Part shown: one piece after another, positions 39,626-51,600 of the stretch | Layout of the letters: each line of letters opens with the position of its first letter | Position numbering within the stretch: the first letter of the stretch is position 1 | Source of the DNA: Phoebastria nigripes | Lineage: Eukaryota > Chordata > Aves > Procellariiformes > Diomedeidae | NCBI GenBank assembly: GCA_035582835.1 | Contig: JAYKAV010003061.1 | Location: 462,252-526,251, forward strand | Direction: 5' to 3' | Length of the DNA stretch: 64,000 nt | Notes under the pieces: model-generated | Database searches by the model: none | What the model was told of the DNA's origin: nothing | The model's input: only the letters and a program-made list of their open reading frames with translations | Translations under genes and position numbers: made by a program

Positions 39626-42005
39626 TTAAAAGCACTTTGTTGTCTTCTATCTTCTTACAAATATATTCTTAATAAGCACAAAACTCAAAATACTAAATAT
39701 ACTCCATTTTAATAAGTAAGATAGTTGAGAACAACCTAAAAGAGGTATCATAGATTTTTAAGTTAGTCCTTAGATTTACTGGCAAAACTGCTGTGGTGTA
39801 TGTTCCTAGGCTTCAGAACAGCTGCTGCTTTCCTGAGCGCTACTGACATCTGCCCTTGCAAAGTTTTGGCACCTTGAGCTCCTTGATGAGAGGAGTTTAG
39901 AGTGACATTGGCTACCAGTACACTGTGTATCTTTTTTTGTTTCTAGGCTTGGAGTGAAACTTTGACCTTCTCCTTGGCAGTTCTTAAGGAATTTTAGATT
40001 TGCTTGAGCTGGTTTTTGTAGCTACCCTGAAGTCCATAAAGGCATTATGTTCTCATGCATATCAATGTCCAATTTCATTGGAGTTAGAGCAACAGAAAAA
40101 GTGTGGCTTTGCACAGCGGGCATAGTGTGAGAGCAAGTCCTATTCTTCTAAGCTCACATGCTGCTTCACTAGTGATTGGATCTGGAGCTAAAGCATGGAT
40201 GTGTGCTCCTTTCTGCCATAGAGCAATAAGCCCTGGAAGGATGGGGTGGGGGTGGGGTGTGTGTCTCTACCAAAATGCTCTTTTCAAAGCCTGAATTCCC
40301 TTCTTTTAGAACACAAAGCTAATAAGGAAGACATCAAATTGAATTTTCATATCAATTTTCCTCTTTAGGTATTTTCCTCCCTTATTTCTGTAACCTATTC
40401 TTCCCATGGCCATAAAGGTAGTAAGAATTAAAATGTAGTTTTGCCTTCTTTATAATTTGCACAAATTAAAAATTATTGTTGAAACTGAAACATTTAGCCA
40501 TATTTGATACCTGATACCATCAGCATATAATCAGAAACAATTTTTGTAGTCCTACATGAAGGGTCTATATCTTCTTACTGATATTATGGTCGGTGGGGAA
40601 TTGTAGTTCATAAGCTGGTGTTGTAATCCAAGGAGAATGAGATGTGCAGCAATGAAAGTTGATCTTACTGCAACTAAAAATACCTGGTAGTTTTCTATTT
40701 ACACTTTTCTGTTACTTTGTGCAAATAATCACTGACTTTGCTAAGAACTTGCTATTGTTTTCTTTTTGCAGAAGGTCTTTTTTTTGATCTTATTTAAAAA
40801 TAGGAAAAAAAATCAAAGACAGAATCAAGGACAGAATCTTTAAAAGAATGGAGAAAATCCTCCTTAGGAGTCGCTTATTTTTTCTGCTCCCCAGCTCCAA
40901 CTGTGAATTTCCATGAGGAAAAATATTAAAGTGTTTGCACCAGAATAAAAAAGAAATAAAAACATTTAAGATATAGGAAAACAGAAAAAAAGACCAAAGC
41001 TACTATATTTAGAACAGAATACTGAGTGCCTCGTGGCTTTTTTTTTGCTGAAAGTAGCTTTCAGCTTTAGTCTGTATCCATTCCTGTAGAGTGTTTACTT
41101 CTGTAGTTCTTATGGAATCATTCTGTTCATATCACAAACATATCTTTACAGAGGTAACTGTTATTGGAGTTATCAGAGAAAATCTTTAGGCATTTTGCAG
41201 TAAATTTATGAGAAAAGTTCCCTTTATCAATTGAATACGTCAAAGTGCCTGAGATTTGGATTGATTCCACTAAACAAACTCTCTTAACCCCTATACACCG
41301 AATAGATGCACATTCTAAGATAAAATAATGGAGCACATTAACTGTGTGAAAGATGTCAAACTAAAAACAGGCCTGTGAGAGCAGACGGTGCTGTATTTAA
41401 ACTACGTGTATAAGTGATGCAAATAAAAATAGAAGTTATCCATTTGGTAAAATGTTTTAGATAAATCTAATCTAAACCCCAAACTGTGAATTATGGTAAC
41501 AGTTTGTGAAGAAGTTGGTATTTCCTGAAATATTTCTGCTAGTCTTTATTTCACCCAAAACTGAAGACATTGTTCTGGCACTATCAGAGCTTTAACACTA
41601 AACTTGCTTGTAACCTGAGTTGTGGGCCACAAGCATTCTAACTGAACCATACACAACCCTTGACAACTCTGTAACTCTTCCTATTCTTAGCCATTATCCT
41701 TGGTCAAACTGGTAGAAATCTGAACAAAGCTGTAGAGATGAAATAAATTCTACTCTAAGAGATTTCAGCAAATACACAAAAATACATACACTTTTTCCAC
41801 ATTTATTTTCAAGTCATCTGAAGTGACCAAACATGACTGATAGTGTAAGGCTAAGCAGTGACTAGTAACCCCTTTTTGCACAGCAATATTCCAATTCTGG
41901 AAAATCAGGTTTAGGGAGGTATATACATATATATGCCTATATATACATACACATCCACATTAGGGTATATATACTCTTATTTTCCTTTTAAATACACACA
42001 TGCAT
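39626..42005. other. Intergenic sequence between CR1 copies
   Basis: AT-rich, no gene recognised. A G-rich run (GGGGTGGGGGTGGGG, near 40241-40258) is the only compositional outlier. Short open frames look random. Confidence 0.6.
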
Positions 42006-42052
42006 GTGTATATATATATATACACACACATATATATACACACATATACACA
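42006..42052 (+). repeat. TA/CA dinucleotide microsatellite
   Basis: Alternating TA and CA runs directly abutting the 5' end of the long CR1 copy. More TA/CA-type sequence lies nearby (41925-41955). Confidence 0.85.
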
Positions 42053-42073
42053 GAGGCGGCCAGCCCCATGCAT

Positions 42074-42607
42074 CATGACTGCCTCTGCTAAGAAAAAAAG
42101 GAGGGTAATTGTCGTACGCGATTCCCTTCTGAGGGGAACGGAGGGCCCGATATGCCGACCAGACCCATCCCACAGGGAAGTCTGCTGCCTCCCTGGGGGC
42201 CGGGTTAGAGACATTACTAGGAAACTCCTGGTCTGGTACGGCCCTCTGATTACTACCCACTATTGGTTATACAGGCTGGCAGCGATGAGGTTGCAGAGAG
42301 AAGCCCAGAAGCGGTCAAAAGGGACTTCAGGGCACTGGGGCGATTGGTTGAAGGATCAGGAGCACAGGTAGTGTTTTCCTCAATCCCTTCAGTGGCAGGG
42401 AAGAATACTGACAGGGACAGGAAAACACGCCTGATCAACACGTGGCTCAGGGGCTGGTGCCACCGGCAGAATTTTGGCTTTTTTGATCGTGGGGAGGTTT
42501 ACACGGCACCGGGCCTGCTGGCGACAGATGGAGGTCAGCTGTCTCGCAGGGGGAAAAGGATTCTTGCTCATGAGCTGGCGGGGCTCATCGAGAGGGCTTT
42601 AAACTAG
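42074..42607 (+). pseudogene. CR1 ORF1 remnant, SGNH/GDSL esterase-like domain
   Basis: Two frames are needed. The first gives VIVVRDSLLRGTEGPICRPD, where the GDSL block has Arg for Gly (codon at 42117) but keeps Asp-Ser-Leu. The second, from about 42263, gives VIQAGSDE, QVVFSSIPSVAG, INTWLRGWCHRQNFGFFD and DGGQLSRRGKRILA before the stop at 42605. Esterase-type ORF1 proteins are known for CR1-like elements. The site where SGNH enzymes keep a catalytic Asp-x-x-His reads DGGQ here, so the copy is probably catalytically dead as well as frameshifted near 42250. Confidence 0.8.
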
Positions 42608-42669
42608 GTTCGCAGGGGGAAGGGGATAAAACCAGGCTCACNAGAGNNNAGCCTAGGGGTGGCANGCCA

Positions 42670-43480
42670 ATGTTGGGGGCGAAATCGATAGCCCAGCTCA
42701 AGTGCATCTACACCAATGCACGCAGCNTGGGCGGCAAACNGGAGGAGCTGGAAGCCATTGTGCAGCGGGANAGCTANGACTTAGTCACCATCACAGAAAC
42801 NTGGTGGGGTGACTCTCACGATTGGAGTGCCGCAATGGATGGCTATAAGCTCTTCAGAAGGGACAGGCGAGGAAGGAGAGGCGGTGGGGTGGCTCCGTGT
42901 GTTAGTGAGTGTTTCGACTGTCTAGAGCTTAACGATTGTGGTGATGATAAGGTCGAGTGCTTATGGGTAAGGATGAGGGGGAAGACCAACAAGGCAGATG
43001 TCCTGCTGGGAGTCTGTTATATGCCCACCCAACCAGGATGAAGAGGCCAATGAAGCATTCTACAAGCGGCTGGCAGAAGTCTGACGATCGCTAGCCCTTG
43101 TTCTCATGGGGGACTTCAACTTCCCGGATGTCTGCTGGAAATACAACATGGCAGAGAGGAAACAGTCTAGGAGGTTCCTGGAGTGTGTGGAAGACAACTT
43201 CCTGANGCAGCTGGTGAGGGAGCCTACCAGGGGAGGTGCCTCGCTNGACCTGNTGTTTACNAACAGAGAAGGACTGGTGGGAGATGTGGTGGTCGGAGGC
43301 CGTCTTGGGCTTAGTGACCATGAAATGATAGAATTTTCAATTCTTGGTGAAGTAAGGAGGGGGGCCAGCAAAACTGCTACAATGGACGTTCGGAGGCCGG
43401 ACTTCGGACTGTTCAGGGCACTGGTCGAGAGAGTCCCTTGGGAGGCGGTCCTGAAGAGCAAAGGAAGGCTGGACGTTCTT
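42670..43480 (+). pseudogene. CR1 ORF2 remnant, APE-type endonuclease domain
   Basis: The frame 42670-43041 contains KCIYTNARS, DLVTITE-x-WW and GVCYMP. After a frameshift, 43106 onward contains the GDFN motif (43109-43120) and LSDHEM (about 43310-43324). These are the N-terminal, central and SDH motifs of the endonuclease that nicks target DNA during LINE insertion. Interrupted by a frameshift between 43020 and 43106 and by several ambiguous bases. Confidence 0.88.
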
Positions 43481-45461
43481 CAAGAAGGAAGTCTTGAAGG
43501 CGCAGGAGCAGGCTGTCCCCATGTGCTGTANGAAGAACGGGCGGGGAAGACGACCGGCCTGGCTGAACCGGGAGCTCTTGCTGCGACTCAGGAAAAAAAG
43601 GAGCGTTTACCACTTGTGGAAGAAGGGGCAGGCGACTCAAGAAGAGTACAGGGATCTCGTCAGGTCATGCAGAGAGGAAATCAGAAAGGCAAAAGCCCAG
43701 CTAGAATGCAATCTGGCCGCTGTTGTTAGAGACAACAAAAAATGTTTTCACAAATACATTAANNACAAAAAGAGAGCCAAGGAGAATCTCCATCCTCTAT
43801 TGGATGCTGGGGGGAACGTTGCCACCGAGGATGAGGAAAAGGCTGACTTAATGCCTTCTTTGCCTCAGTCTTTAATAGTCAGACCAGTCACCCTCAAGGT
43901 ATTCAGCCCCCTGAGCTGGAAGACGGGGACGGAGAGCAGGATAAACCCCCCATAATCCAGGAGGAAGCGTTGAACAACCTGCTACGCCACCTGGATGCTC
44001 ACAAGTCCATGGGCCAGATGGGATCCACCCAAGAGTGCTGAGGGAGCTGGCGGAGGAGCTTGCCAAGCCACTCTCCATCATTTATCAGCAGTCCTGGTTA
44101 ACGGGGGAGGTCCCAGACGACTGGAGGCTTGCCAATGTGACACCCATCTACAAGAAGGGCCGGAAGGAGGACCTGGGGAACTACAGGCCTGTCAGCCTGA
44201 CCTCGGTGCCGGGGAAGATTATGGAGCGGTTCATCTTGGGGGCGCTCAGAAGCCATGTGCGGGACAACCAGGGGATCAGGCCCAGCCAGCATGGGTTCAT
44301 GAAAGGCAGGTCCTGCTTGACCAACCTGATCTCCTTCTATGACCAGGCGACCCGCCTAGTGGATGAGGGAAAGGCTGTGGATGTGGTCTACCTGGACTTC
44401 AGTAAAGCCTTCGACACTGTCTCCCACAGCATTCTCCTAGAGAAGCTGGCAGCTCATGGCCTAGACAGGTGTACTCTGTGCTGGGTAAAAAACTGGCTGG
44501 GCGGCCGGGCCCAGAGAGTTGTGGTGAATGGAGCGAAATCCACTTGGTGGCCGGTCACGAGTGGTGTCCCCCAGGGCTCCGTTTTGGGGCCGGTCTTGTT
44601 CAATTATCTTTATCAATGATCTGGACGAGGGGATCGAGTGCTCCCTCAGTAAGTTTGCAGACGACACCAAGTTGGGCGGGTGTGTTGATCTGCTCGATGG
44701 TAGGAAGGCTCTGCAGAGGGACCTGGACAGGCTGGATCGATGGGCTGAGGCCAACTGCATGAGGTTCAACAAGGCCAAGTGCCGGGTCCTGCACTTCAAC
44801 CACAACAACCCCATGCAACNCTACAGGCTGGGTGAAGAGTGGCTGGAAAGCTGCCTGTTGGAAAAGGACCTGGGGGTGCTGGTTGACAGCCGGCTGAATA
44901 TGAGCTGGCAGTGTGCTCAGGTGGCCAAGAAGGCCAATGGCATCCTGGCCTGTCTCAGAAATAGTGTGGCCAGCAGGAGTAGGGAAGTGATTGTGCCCCT
45001 GTACTCGGCACTGGTGAGGCCGCACCTTGAATGCTGTGTTCAAGTTTTGGGCCCCTCACTACAAGAAGGACATTGAGGTGCTGGCATGTCTCCAGAGGAG
45101 GGCAACGAAGCTGGTGAAGGGTCTGGAGAGCAAGTCTTACGAGGAACGGCTGAGGGAATTTGGACTGTTTAGCCTGGAGAAGAGGAGGCTNAGGGGAGAC
45201 CTTATCGCGCTCTACAGCTACCTGAAAGGAGGTTGCAGCGAGGTGGGTGTTGGTCTCTTCTTCCAAGCAACTAGCGATAGGACGAGAGGAAATGGCCTCA
45301 AGTTGCGTCAGGGGAGGTTTAGATTGGACCTTAGGAAAAATGTCTTTACTGAANGAGTGGTTAAGCATTGGACCAGGCTGCCCAGGGAAGTGGTTGAGTC
45401 ACCATCCCTGGAAGTATTTAAAAGGTGTGTGGATGAGGGGCTTAGGGACATGGTTTAGTGG
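43480..45461 (+). pseudogene. CR1 ORF2 remnant, reverse transcriptase domain
   Basis: Spread over at least four frames: 43494-43955, 44035-44619, 44528-45076 and 45027-45458. Visible reverse transcriptase landmarks are [30 protein letters not shown], motif [16 protein letters not shown] (about 44383-44427), motif [16 protein letters not shown] and the catalytic FADD box (44654-44665), then the CR1 C-terminal region ending [13 protein letters not shown]. Frame breaks lie near 43840, 44610 and 45045. It cannot encode one intact protein as assembled. Confidence 0.92.
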
Positions 45462-45541
45462 GCATGGAGGTGTTGGGTTGATGGTTGGACTTGATGATCT
45501 TAGAGGTCTTTTCCAACCTTTATGATTCTATGATTCTATGA

Positions 45542-45816
45542 TATGTATGATGCATGCATATATGTATGTGAAAGAATGACTCTTGTCTTTCCCTTAAAAA
45601 ATTAAAATCCTAGATCATAGGAGCTTTCCCATAGTTGTTTTCATAAAAGGTAACAGTGACATCCGTGTTCTTGTTATCTTTTCCTCTTAGTGTAAGTCTG
45701 CTCTGAATCCAAGGGTGTATCTTGCTAAGCACATACTGGCAACTACTTTTGCTTTTGAAACCCACAGAGTATTTTTAGTATTTTTTCGCAAAGTGGTTTG
45801 GGCTACCTTGTACATT
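45542..45816. other. Spacer between two CR1 copies
   Basis: 275 bp of AT-rich sequence beginning with an ATGTATG/CATGCATA-rich stretch. No feature recognised. Confidence 0.6.
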
Positions 45817-45982
45817 AGAATCATAGACTCATGGAATCATTAGATCGGAAAAGACCCTTAAGATCCTCGAGTCCAACTGTAAACCCAACACTGCCAAGTC
45901 CACCACTAAACCACGTCCCTATGTGCCACATCTACACATCTTTTAAATACCTCCAGGGATGGTGACTCAACCACTTCCCTGG
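45817..45982 (-). mobile_element. CR1 LINE 3' tail fragment
   Basis: Reversed CR1 3' end: AATCATAGACTCATGGAATCAT tail, then gaaaagacccttaagatcct, gagtccaactgtaaaccca, aaatacctccagggatggtg and ccacttccctgg. It closely matches the corresponding tail of the copy at 38584. Only about 165 bp was retained, a typical extreme 5' truncation. Confidence 0.93.
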
Positions 45983-48900
45983 CAAAGGTACTATAACATT
46001 TTTTGCCTTCTATTCTGTAATTACTTGGGAATGTTCATCAACATTTGAGTATAGAATTGCCTCAGAATGACCCTCTTCCAAGATTTGCATGAATGATTTA
46101 GGTTGCAAGGTGGTCCCAAGGAATAAATAATGTCTTTCATAAAGACTTCATGGACCATTTGAGCACTATGGTTCTCACAGAATAGCTGTGCTTTTTGAAG
46201 AGGAACGTGAATAATTGGAGCAGTGAAGTGCTGTGATGGGCATAAAATCTGTCCTTCTTAAATGGGGAACATACACGGATCATTTCGTGTGTGTAACAGA
46301 GAGATAGCTTTTTCTGTCTGTTAAAGAAAGACTTGTCTCTTTTTTTAAGTGTATTTACAAGTAATGAAGTACTGGGGAGGATAGGAGTCATGCAGTCTGT
46401 GTGTAGTGGCTTACACAAATCAAGCTTCTAAGTGAGTTCAAAATAGAATATGACACTTTCAGTGAATGGAACAAGTAGGTGATGTGGAGTGAGAAATATC
46501 TTTGGTGATTAGCTATTGATAGGATTTTGTTGAATAAAAGTGGTAAAATTATACTTCCAAAGAATACATTTGAAGCTAGATGGGGAGCTTTAAAATCCCA
46601 ACCAGTGAAGCATATATGTGCCTATATAGCTTTGAATGAAAGAGGTATAAGTAGGCTTAACCTGGGTCTTTTTCTTTAAAGACAAGTTCTGTAAACATTT
46701 TGTTAAGTCATAATATTTTATTAAATCCCATCTTTTTCTTACTTTTATCTTAAATTTGAGATGTAGGATTTAGGCAACTGAGTACTTTATATATCAAGAC
46801 ATTTAAAATATTTTCTTCTCCAAAGAAAGTCACATATCCAAAAAATGTAACCAAATATTTGAAGGCCGAAAGTTGACCTGCATAGCACACCCAGAAAGGC
46901 TTACTGTTCTGCTCCCAAGTCCTGGAGTTTTCTAGTGCTTATTTTAGTCTTTTTATTTTTAACTTTGTCCTGTGTCTCTACCCATCTATCCATCCCATAC
47001 TCTCACCATCCTCCTTCCATGGTTTTCCACACCCCTCTCATTCATCTACTTCCAATTATTCATGTCTTTTCTGTTTTTCTTTCACCCATAGCTATACCTT
47101 TTCAAACTTCCACGCCTTCTTCTTCACTGTGATCCCAGTGCAAGGGCTGTGTCTTCTGACACTCCCGGGCCTGCCTCTGCTCTGCCTCAGGGAAAATCTT
47201 CTCAGAAAATCATGTGATGGTTTCTTTGCCAACTTACTAAAGAAGAGCCCAGGTGGTAGACACTTTCTCTGAGAGTGGTTGGCATTGGTCTGATTTCAGA
47301 TAGGATAATGTGGGTAGCTGTTTTTGTCACTGATTCTTTTCAGATAAGAGCTTATGGGTGGAGTAGAAAAGTACAGTGCAGGAATCTAAAAGAGTGCACG
47401 TGTGTGTCCCAGGGGCTGATTATTAGTTAGATAGCTGTTTGGTATTTAGTGCCCTCTGTTTTGCCAGGTTCATTACAGAGATAAAAGGTTGCTAATGACA
47501 GAAGAAATAGTTTTGCTGCATTCATCTGGAGCACTGTAGTCCTGGGTTAACCAAAAACTGGAATGTATTCTGCTAGTCAGAGCACAAGTGCATGAGAAAC
47601 CAGAAGGCATTGTCAAACTGAAAGACTGTAAAGGTGGCAGGAACCAGTTGGGCTTTTTTTTCAGTATTAATCTGATTCAAAAGAGAAATTTACTGAAGCT
47701 AACTACAGAAGACAAGTTTGGACTATCAAAAAAACATTATGGACTTAGGACTGACTTTGATCTGTTGGGCCTGGGTACGTGCTCTGATTGTGTTCCCCAT
47801 TCACAACATGTTTGTTTCCTTTCCTCCTCGCTTTGCACGTTCATCTTGGTTTTTAGTGGAAAGGAAATGGGAGTGAGGTCCAGAAGAAGCTTCCCTGGAG
47901 CATCCAAGGAGCATCTGTGGTGCATGCTGTTTAGACATAGCCTGAGAACTTGGAAAAGGAAATAGTCTGGCTTACATAAATGCACCATCTAGTTAGTTTA
48001 TAATCTCATTGGGTCAGAGAGTGACTTTTAATGTCCTGATAGTGCCAAACATAGGCCTAGGTAATGCCTTAATACAGACAAAGACACCGTAAATAGTAAT
48101 TTTTGAACAGACTATTCCTTTTCCTAATGTGTAACTCTACTTGAGTGGCAATAGCTTTCTTTATTGGGAGGAAATCCCAATTTAAGGAAGCTGAATTTGA
48201 GAAATCAACAGTAATTTCATAAAGCAACCATCTCATACTCCAGAACTTACTTTTGAAAAACAATGGTTAAGTTTCTCAAGAATGATTACACTAGGAAACA
48301 TTAATGGTACATTAACCCTTTCCAAACCCCTTTCCCACCAATAAACCTACACTAGTTATGTGATTATGTTGCTAGCAGCAGTACTTTGATTATGCTGTTA
48401 CAAATGACTGTGAAGTCTAACTGGAGGTTTAAGTTTGTAGGATTCAGATGTTCTCCACCAGCTTGCTGCATATAAAGATGAAAAACAGGATTTTCACTGA
48501 AGTGGTTTACTATGATGTTTCAGTTTGTTATAATTTAGACCAGTTAACTGGTATTTATGCTGGTGAAACAAATAAGTTTAAGATTTTGCATCAAGAAACT
48601 GCATCAAAAGATATGATTTTCAGTATTGTTCATAATATGGGCAAGATCCCATTACAATTAACATCTATAAGCTAAAGAAAAAAACATGGTCACAAAATAC
48701 TGGAAATTTGGAACTACACTATTAGGAACTATCAAACAACTTGTCTACCGTAAAATACAGATTTTGTAAAAAAATTACTTTGAATTTTTAACAAACCTTA
48801 TAGTACTCATTTACTCCTACTGAAATGACGGGCAATTCTGCACATGCGCAATTTATGGAATGAAGGTAATGATGCACATTTATGATTTATGCTGGTTTTT

Positions 48901-50299
48901 GTTGAAATGTCTGACACTCTTTATTGTGAAAATCCCCAGTAGTGTAAACACTGTCACATACATAAAATGTTTCCTAGATAAATTAGACCAATTTGTTCAT
49001 TGAACTAGTTGTCATGTAATATAGATTTCTTGTTTGCAGCTGTAACTTTTCTGAATTACTTGTCATGCAGTATTTCAATGCCACACAAAATTATCGCTGC
49101 TTGTAATCTGTGATCATTTATTGCACTACACATGCCGTTTACAGAAATGTGTATTTATTTATCTACATTCAAGTACTTTGTTTATTCAAATGATATTTTA
49201 AGGCTAAAATTAACTAAGATTTCACTCTTATAAAATTCTATCATAGTTCAATGATACCCAACTGATCACTTAATATCTTGAGAGCAAAGAAACCTTTTTT
49301 CCAATTGCTTGTTCTGTGTAGTCACTAGAGGGCAGCAATGTCCAATATAACTCTCTTTATTCTAACTATTAATCCCTCAGGTTAGGCTCCTGTTGCAAAA
49401 AAATCGAAACACACAAAACCCCCACATTAGAAATACATGCAGTCAAAAAGTAGGTTAGTATAGCAGAACATTCGTACTATATTAGTTAAGTTCAGTACTG
49501 TTTTCAGTAAAACAACCCTTCTGAGTGGTTTATTCGTTGCTTGTGAAAACTACCCCAAGGCTAAGCTTCACATTCAAAAATCTCACTGCCCCCCCAACTC
49601 CTGTAGCACATTTCTTTTGCTGTACATTGGTTTGGCTCTTCTCATGTTGCAGTTAGTGGTGCAGCAGATATGTCTATGGCTATGGGTGCCAGCTGCTGTC
49701 TTGCAAAAATCCTTGGATTAGTTTCATTCTTCAATTGCTTTCATTTGTCTTTTAGGTTATTATTATTATGAAAACAAATTGCTGTAGGGTAGTTTTCTGC
49801 ANTGAAAAGCATTTCATTATGGTCTTTGAATGGAGGGAGAAAACCCCATTCCACCTCCTCTGACTGACAACATTGCACAGAATGAGGAATGTGCGCCACA
49901 TTTTGTGTCCTGGAGTATCTCGTGGGCTGAAGAGATTACTTCTTTTAAGAGTCCCTTTACACATGTATCTTGATAGTCTGAATTTGTTAATTTTGAGTAA
50001 GTAAATAATTAAAATATAAGAAATAGAAGGCCTTCGCTTTGGGACTACCCTGATTAGAATTTTTGGTTGTGTAGTGGCATGCATTAATTGGCAATTAACT
50101 CAAGTTAACTAAAACAACTGTAAATGTTAAGACTGGTTAGTCCCAAGGTATTTATTCATCGCCCCATTTCATCAATGCAGCAAATGTTTGTTCTTTACCC
50201 TGCTGATCAGCCTAGGGTAATGAACAAATGTTTGCAGTTGGAAACAAATGAGCTCCACACTAATCTTACTGTGTGTCATGGAAAACACTTGCAAACACG
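45983..50299. other. Intergenic AT-rich sequence
   Basis: No gene, RNA or repeat family recognised. A 125-codon open frame at 47588-47965 and shorter ones show no recognisable motif. A pyrimidine-rich stretch occurs at about 46970-47130. Confidence 0.6.
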
Positions 50300-51600
50300 G
50301 AAAAAACTACTCATTAAGTGGCGAGCCTCTGATCCTGGATCAAAGACCCTGGCCTGGCGCTATGGTAGCCTTTACCTTCACTATGGAGGCTGTGGGCTGC
50401 GGTGAGAGCTGACCTGCCATCGTCCCCGCATCCCAGTGCTCCTGTCGCTAAGGCTTGGGTTAGCTGCTGGCTAGTGGAGAGTTTGGTGTCCCCCCGGGAT
50501 CATGGGAGGATTGAATTAAAAATTTCCAGGTGCTGCACAAACACAGGAGAAAAGGGATCTGCCCCAACAAGCTGCTGCTGGCCTCCTGTGAGGTCCCAAT
50601 CCTGCAAGGCGCTGGCAGGTGCCAGTGGGGGATGGCTAAGGAGGCTGGGGTGCCCTGGGAGCTGGTGGGCAAGGGTGAAGCAGGACCCTGGCCCCGGGGT
50701 TTGACCTGAAGTTTTCTCCCCATAACAGCAGGGCTGCTGAGTTGGGGTGGGCGCGTGTGAGGGTGGAGCCGCAGGGCCGTCTCCTCCACCAGAGGTGGTG
50801 GTGGTGGTGTAAAATGGTGTCCCCCAGGGTGAGCGGCATGGTGGAGTGGTGGGTGCTGATGTCTACTGTTGGGGATATGCCCCAGGGTGGATTTTTTGAG
50901 CCGAACCCCTCCCATATTGTGTGTGGAAGCCCTGTGTGTGGGAGGAGAGAGAGCAAGCATTGCCCTGCTGCAGGCTAGCAAGGCTGCGGTGAGGGTGATG
51001 AGGAAATTAATGTTTATGAAGGGGAATAGGCTCAGAGGACTGGGGAGACATGGGGATGGAAAGCACAAAGTGGGTAAATGGAGGCCTTGAGAGAGTGCTA
51101 TTTATGTGGGCAGCCTGTAACAGCACCTATTTTTGAGAGGATGTCAGGGCTGCAGGCTGCTAAGCGTGCTCTTCCGCATCACCAGGTGAATTGCATAAGA
51201 AGAGTAAAATTTCATGCTCAGCCAGCCTCTCTGCGGCATTCGGCCTTGCCCTGCTCTGGGTGTTGGTGCTGCCTCGCGCTCCCACACTCCATGCAGGGAG
51301 TGGGGCGCAGCCCTCCATGGGACTCGGCTTGCTGCTTTATATAAACTCACATTGTTTTACATAAGCTTTTTTTCTTTTTTGTTTTTTTTAAACAGAGGAT
51401 TTCAAGATCAGTCGGTCATGTCCACTATCTGGAAGAGCCCCAGCCCTGGCATCATCCACCTCCCCGGTGGATTTCTTGGTGGTTGCGGCTGCTGAGGGGT
51501 TGGGAGCTGGGGCATCCAGGCCTAAGTACCCAATAGCCCTCTCCAGTCACCCTGGAGAGCAAATGCCCCAATGCCCTACATACATGGGCATAAGTTTGGC
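50300..51600. other. Orphan GC-rich block
   Basis: G+C is clearly higher than the surrounding AT-rich sequence, with many CCC/GGG runs and a GGT/GTG-rich patch (about 50790-50815), but few CpGs. Open frames on both strands (the longest, 202 codons, on minus 50460-51068) are Pro/Ser/His-rich, as expected from GC-rich noncoding DNA. An acceptor-like site (long pyrimidine tract then AAACAG at 51390-51395) and an AATAAA at 51799-51804 lie to the right. No known gene recognised. Confidence 0.5.

Larger units (their letters stand above)
42053..45541 (+). mobile_element. CR1 LINE, long degenerate copy with ORF1 and ORF2 remnants
   Basis: About 3.5 kb. It contains the C-terminal part of ORF1 (esterase-like, to the stop at 42605-42607) and then a multiply frameshifted ORF2 with endonuclease and reverse transcriptase. 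It ends with the ATTCTATG-type tail (about 45520-45541) diagnostic of CR1. The left boundary is approximate because it merges with a microsatellite. The copy is missing the 5' UTR and the start of ORF1. No target-site duplication is evident, as is usual for CR1. It contains 20 of the window's N bases, so some frameshifts may be assembly errors rather than real lesions. Confidence 0.95.

Noticed and set aside
40241..40262. G-rich run as a G-quadruplex
   Set aside because: Only three long G runs are adjacent; a stable four-run quadruplex is not clearly formed.
43060..43461. Minus-strand open frames across the long CR1 (also 44600-45043 and 44955-45368)
   Set aside because: They are shadows of ORF2 of the element, which is clearly coded on the plus strand.
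50460..51068. 202-codon minus-strand frame as a gene
   Set aside because: Pro/His/Ser-rich composition follows from the GC-rich block; no domain or orthologue recognised.
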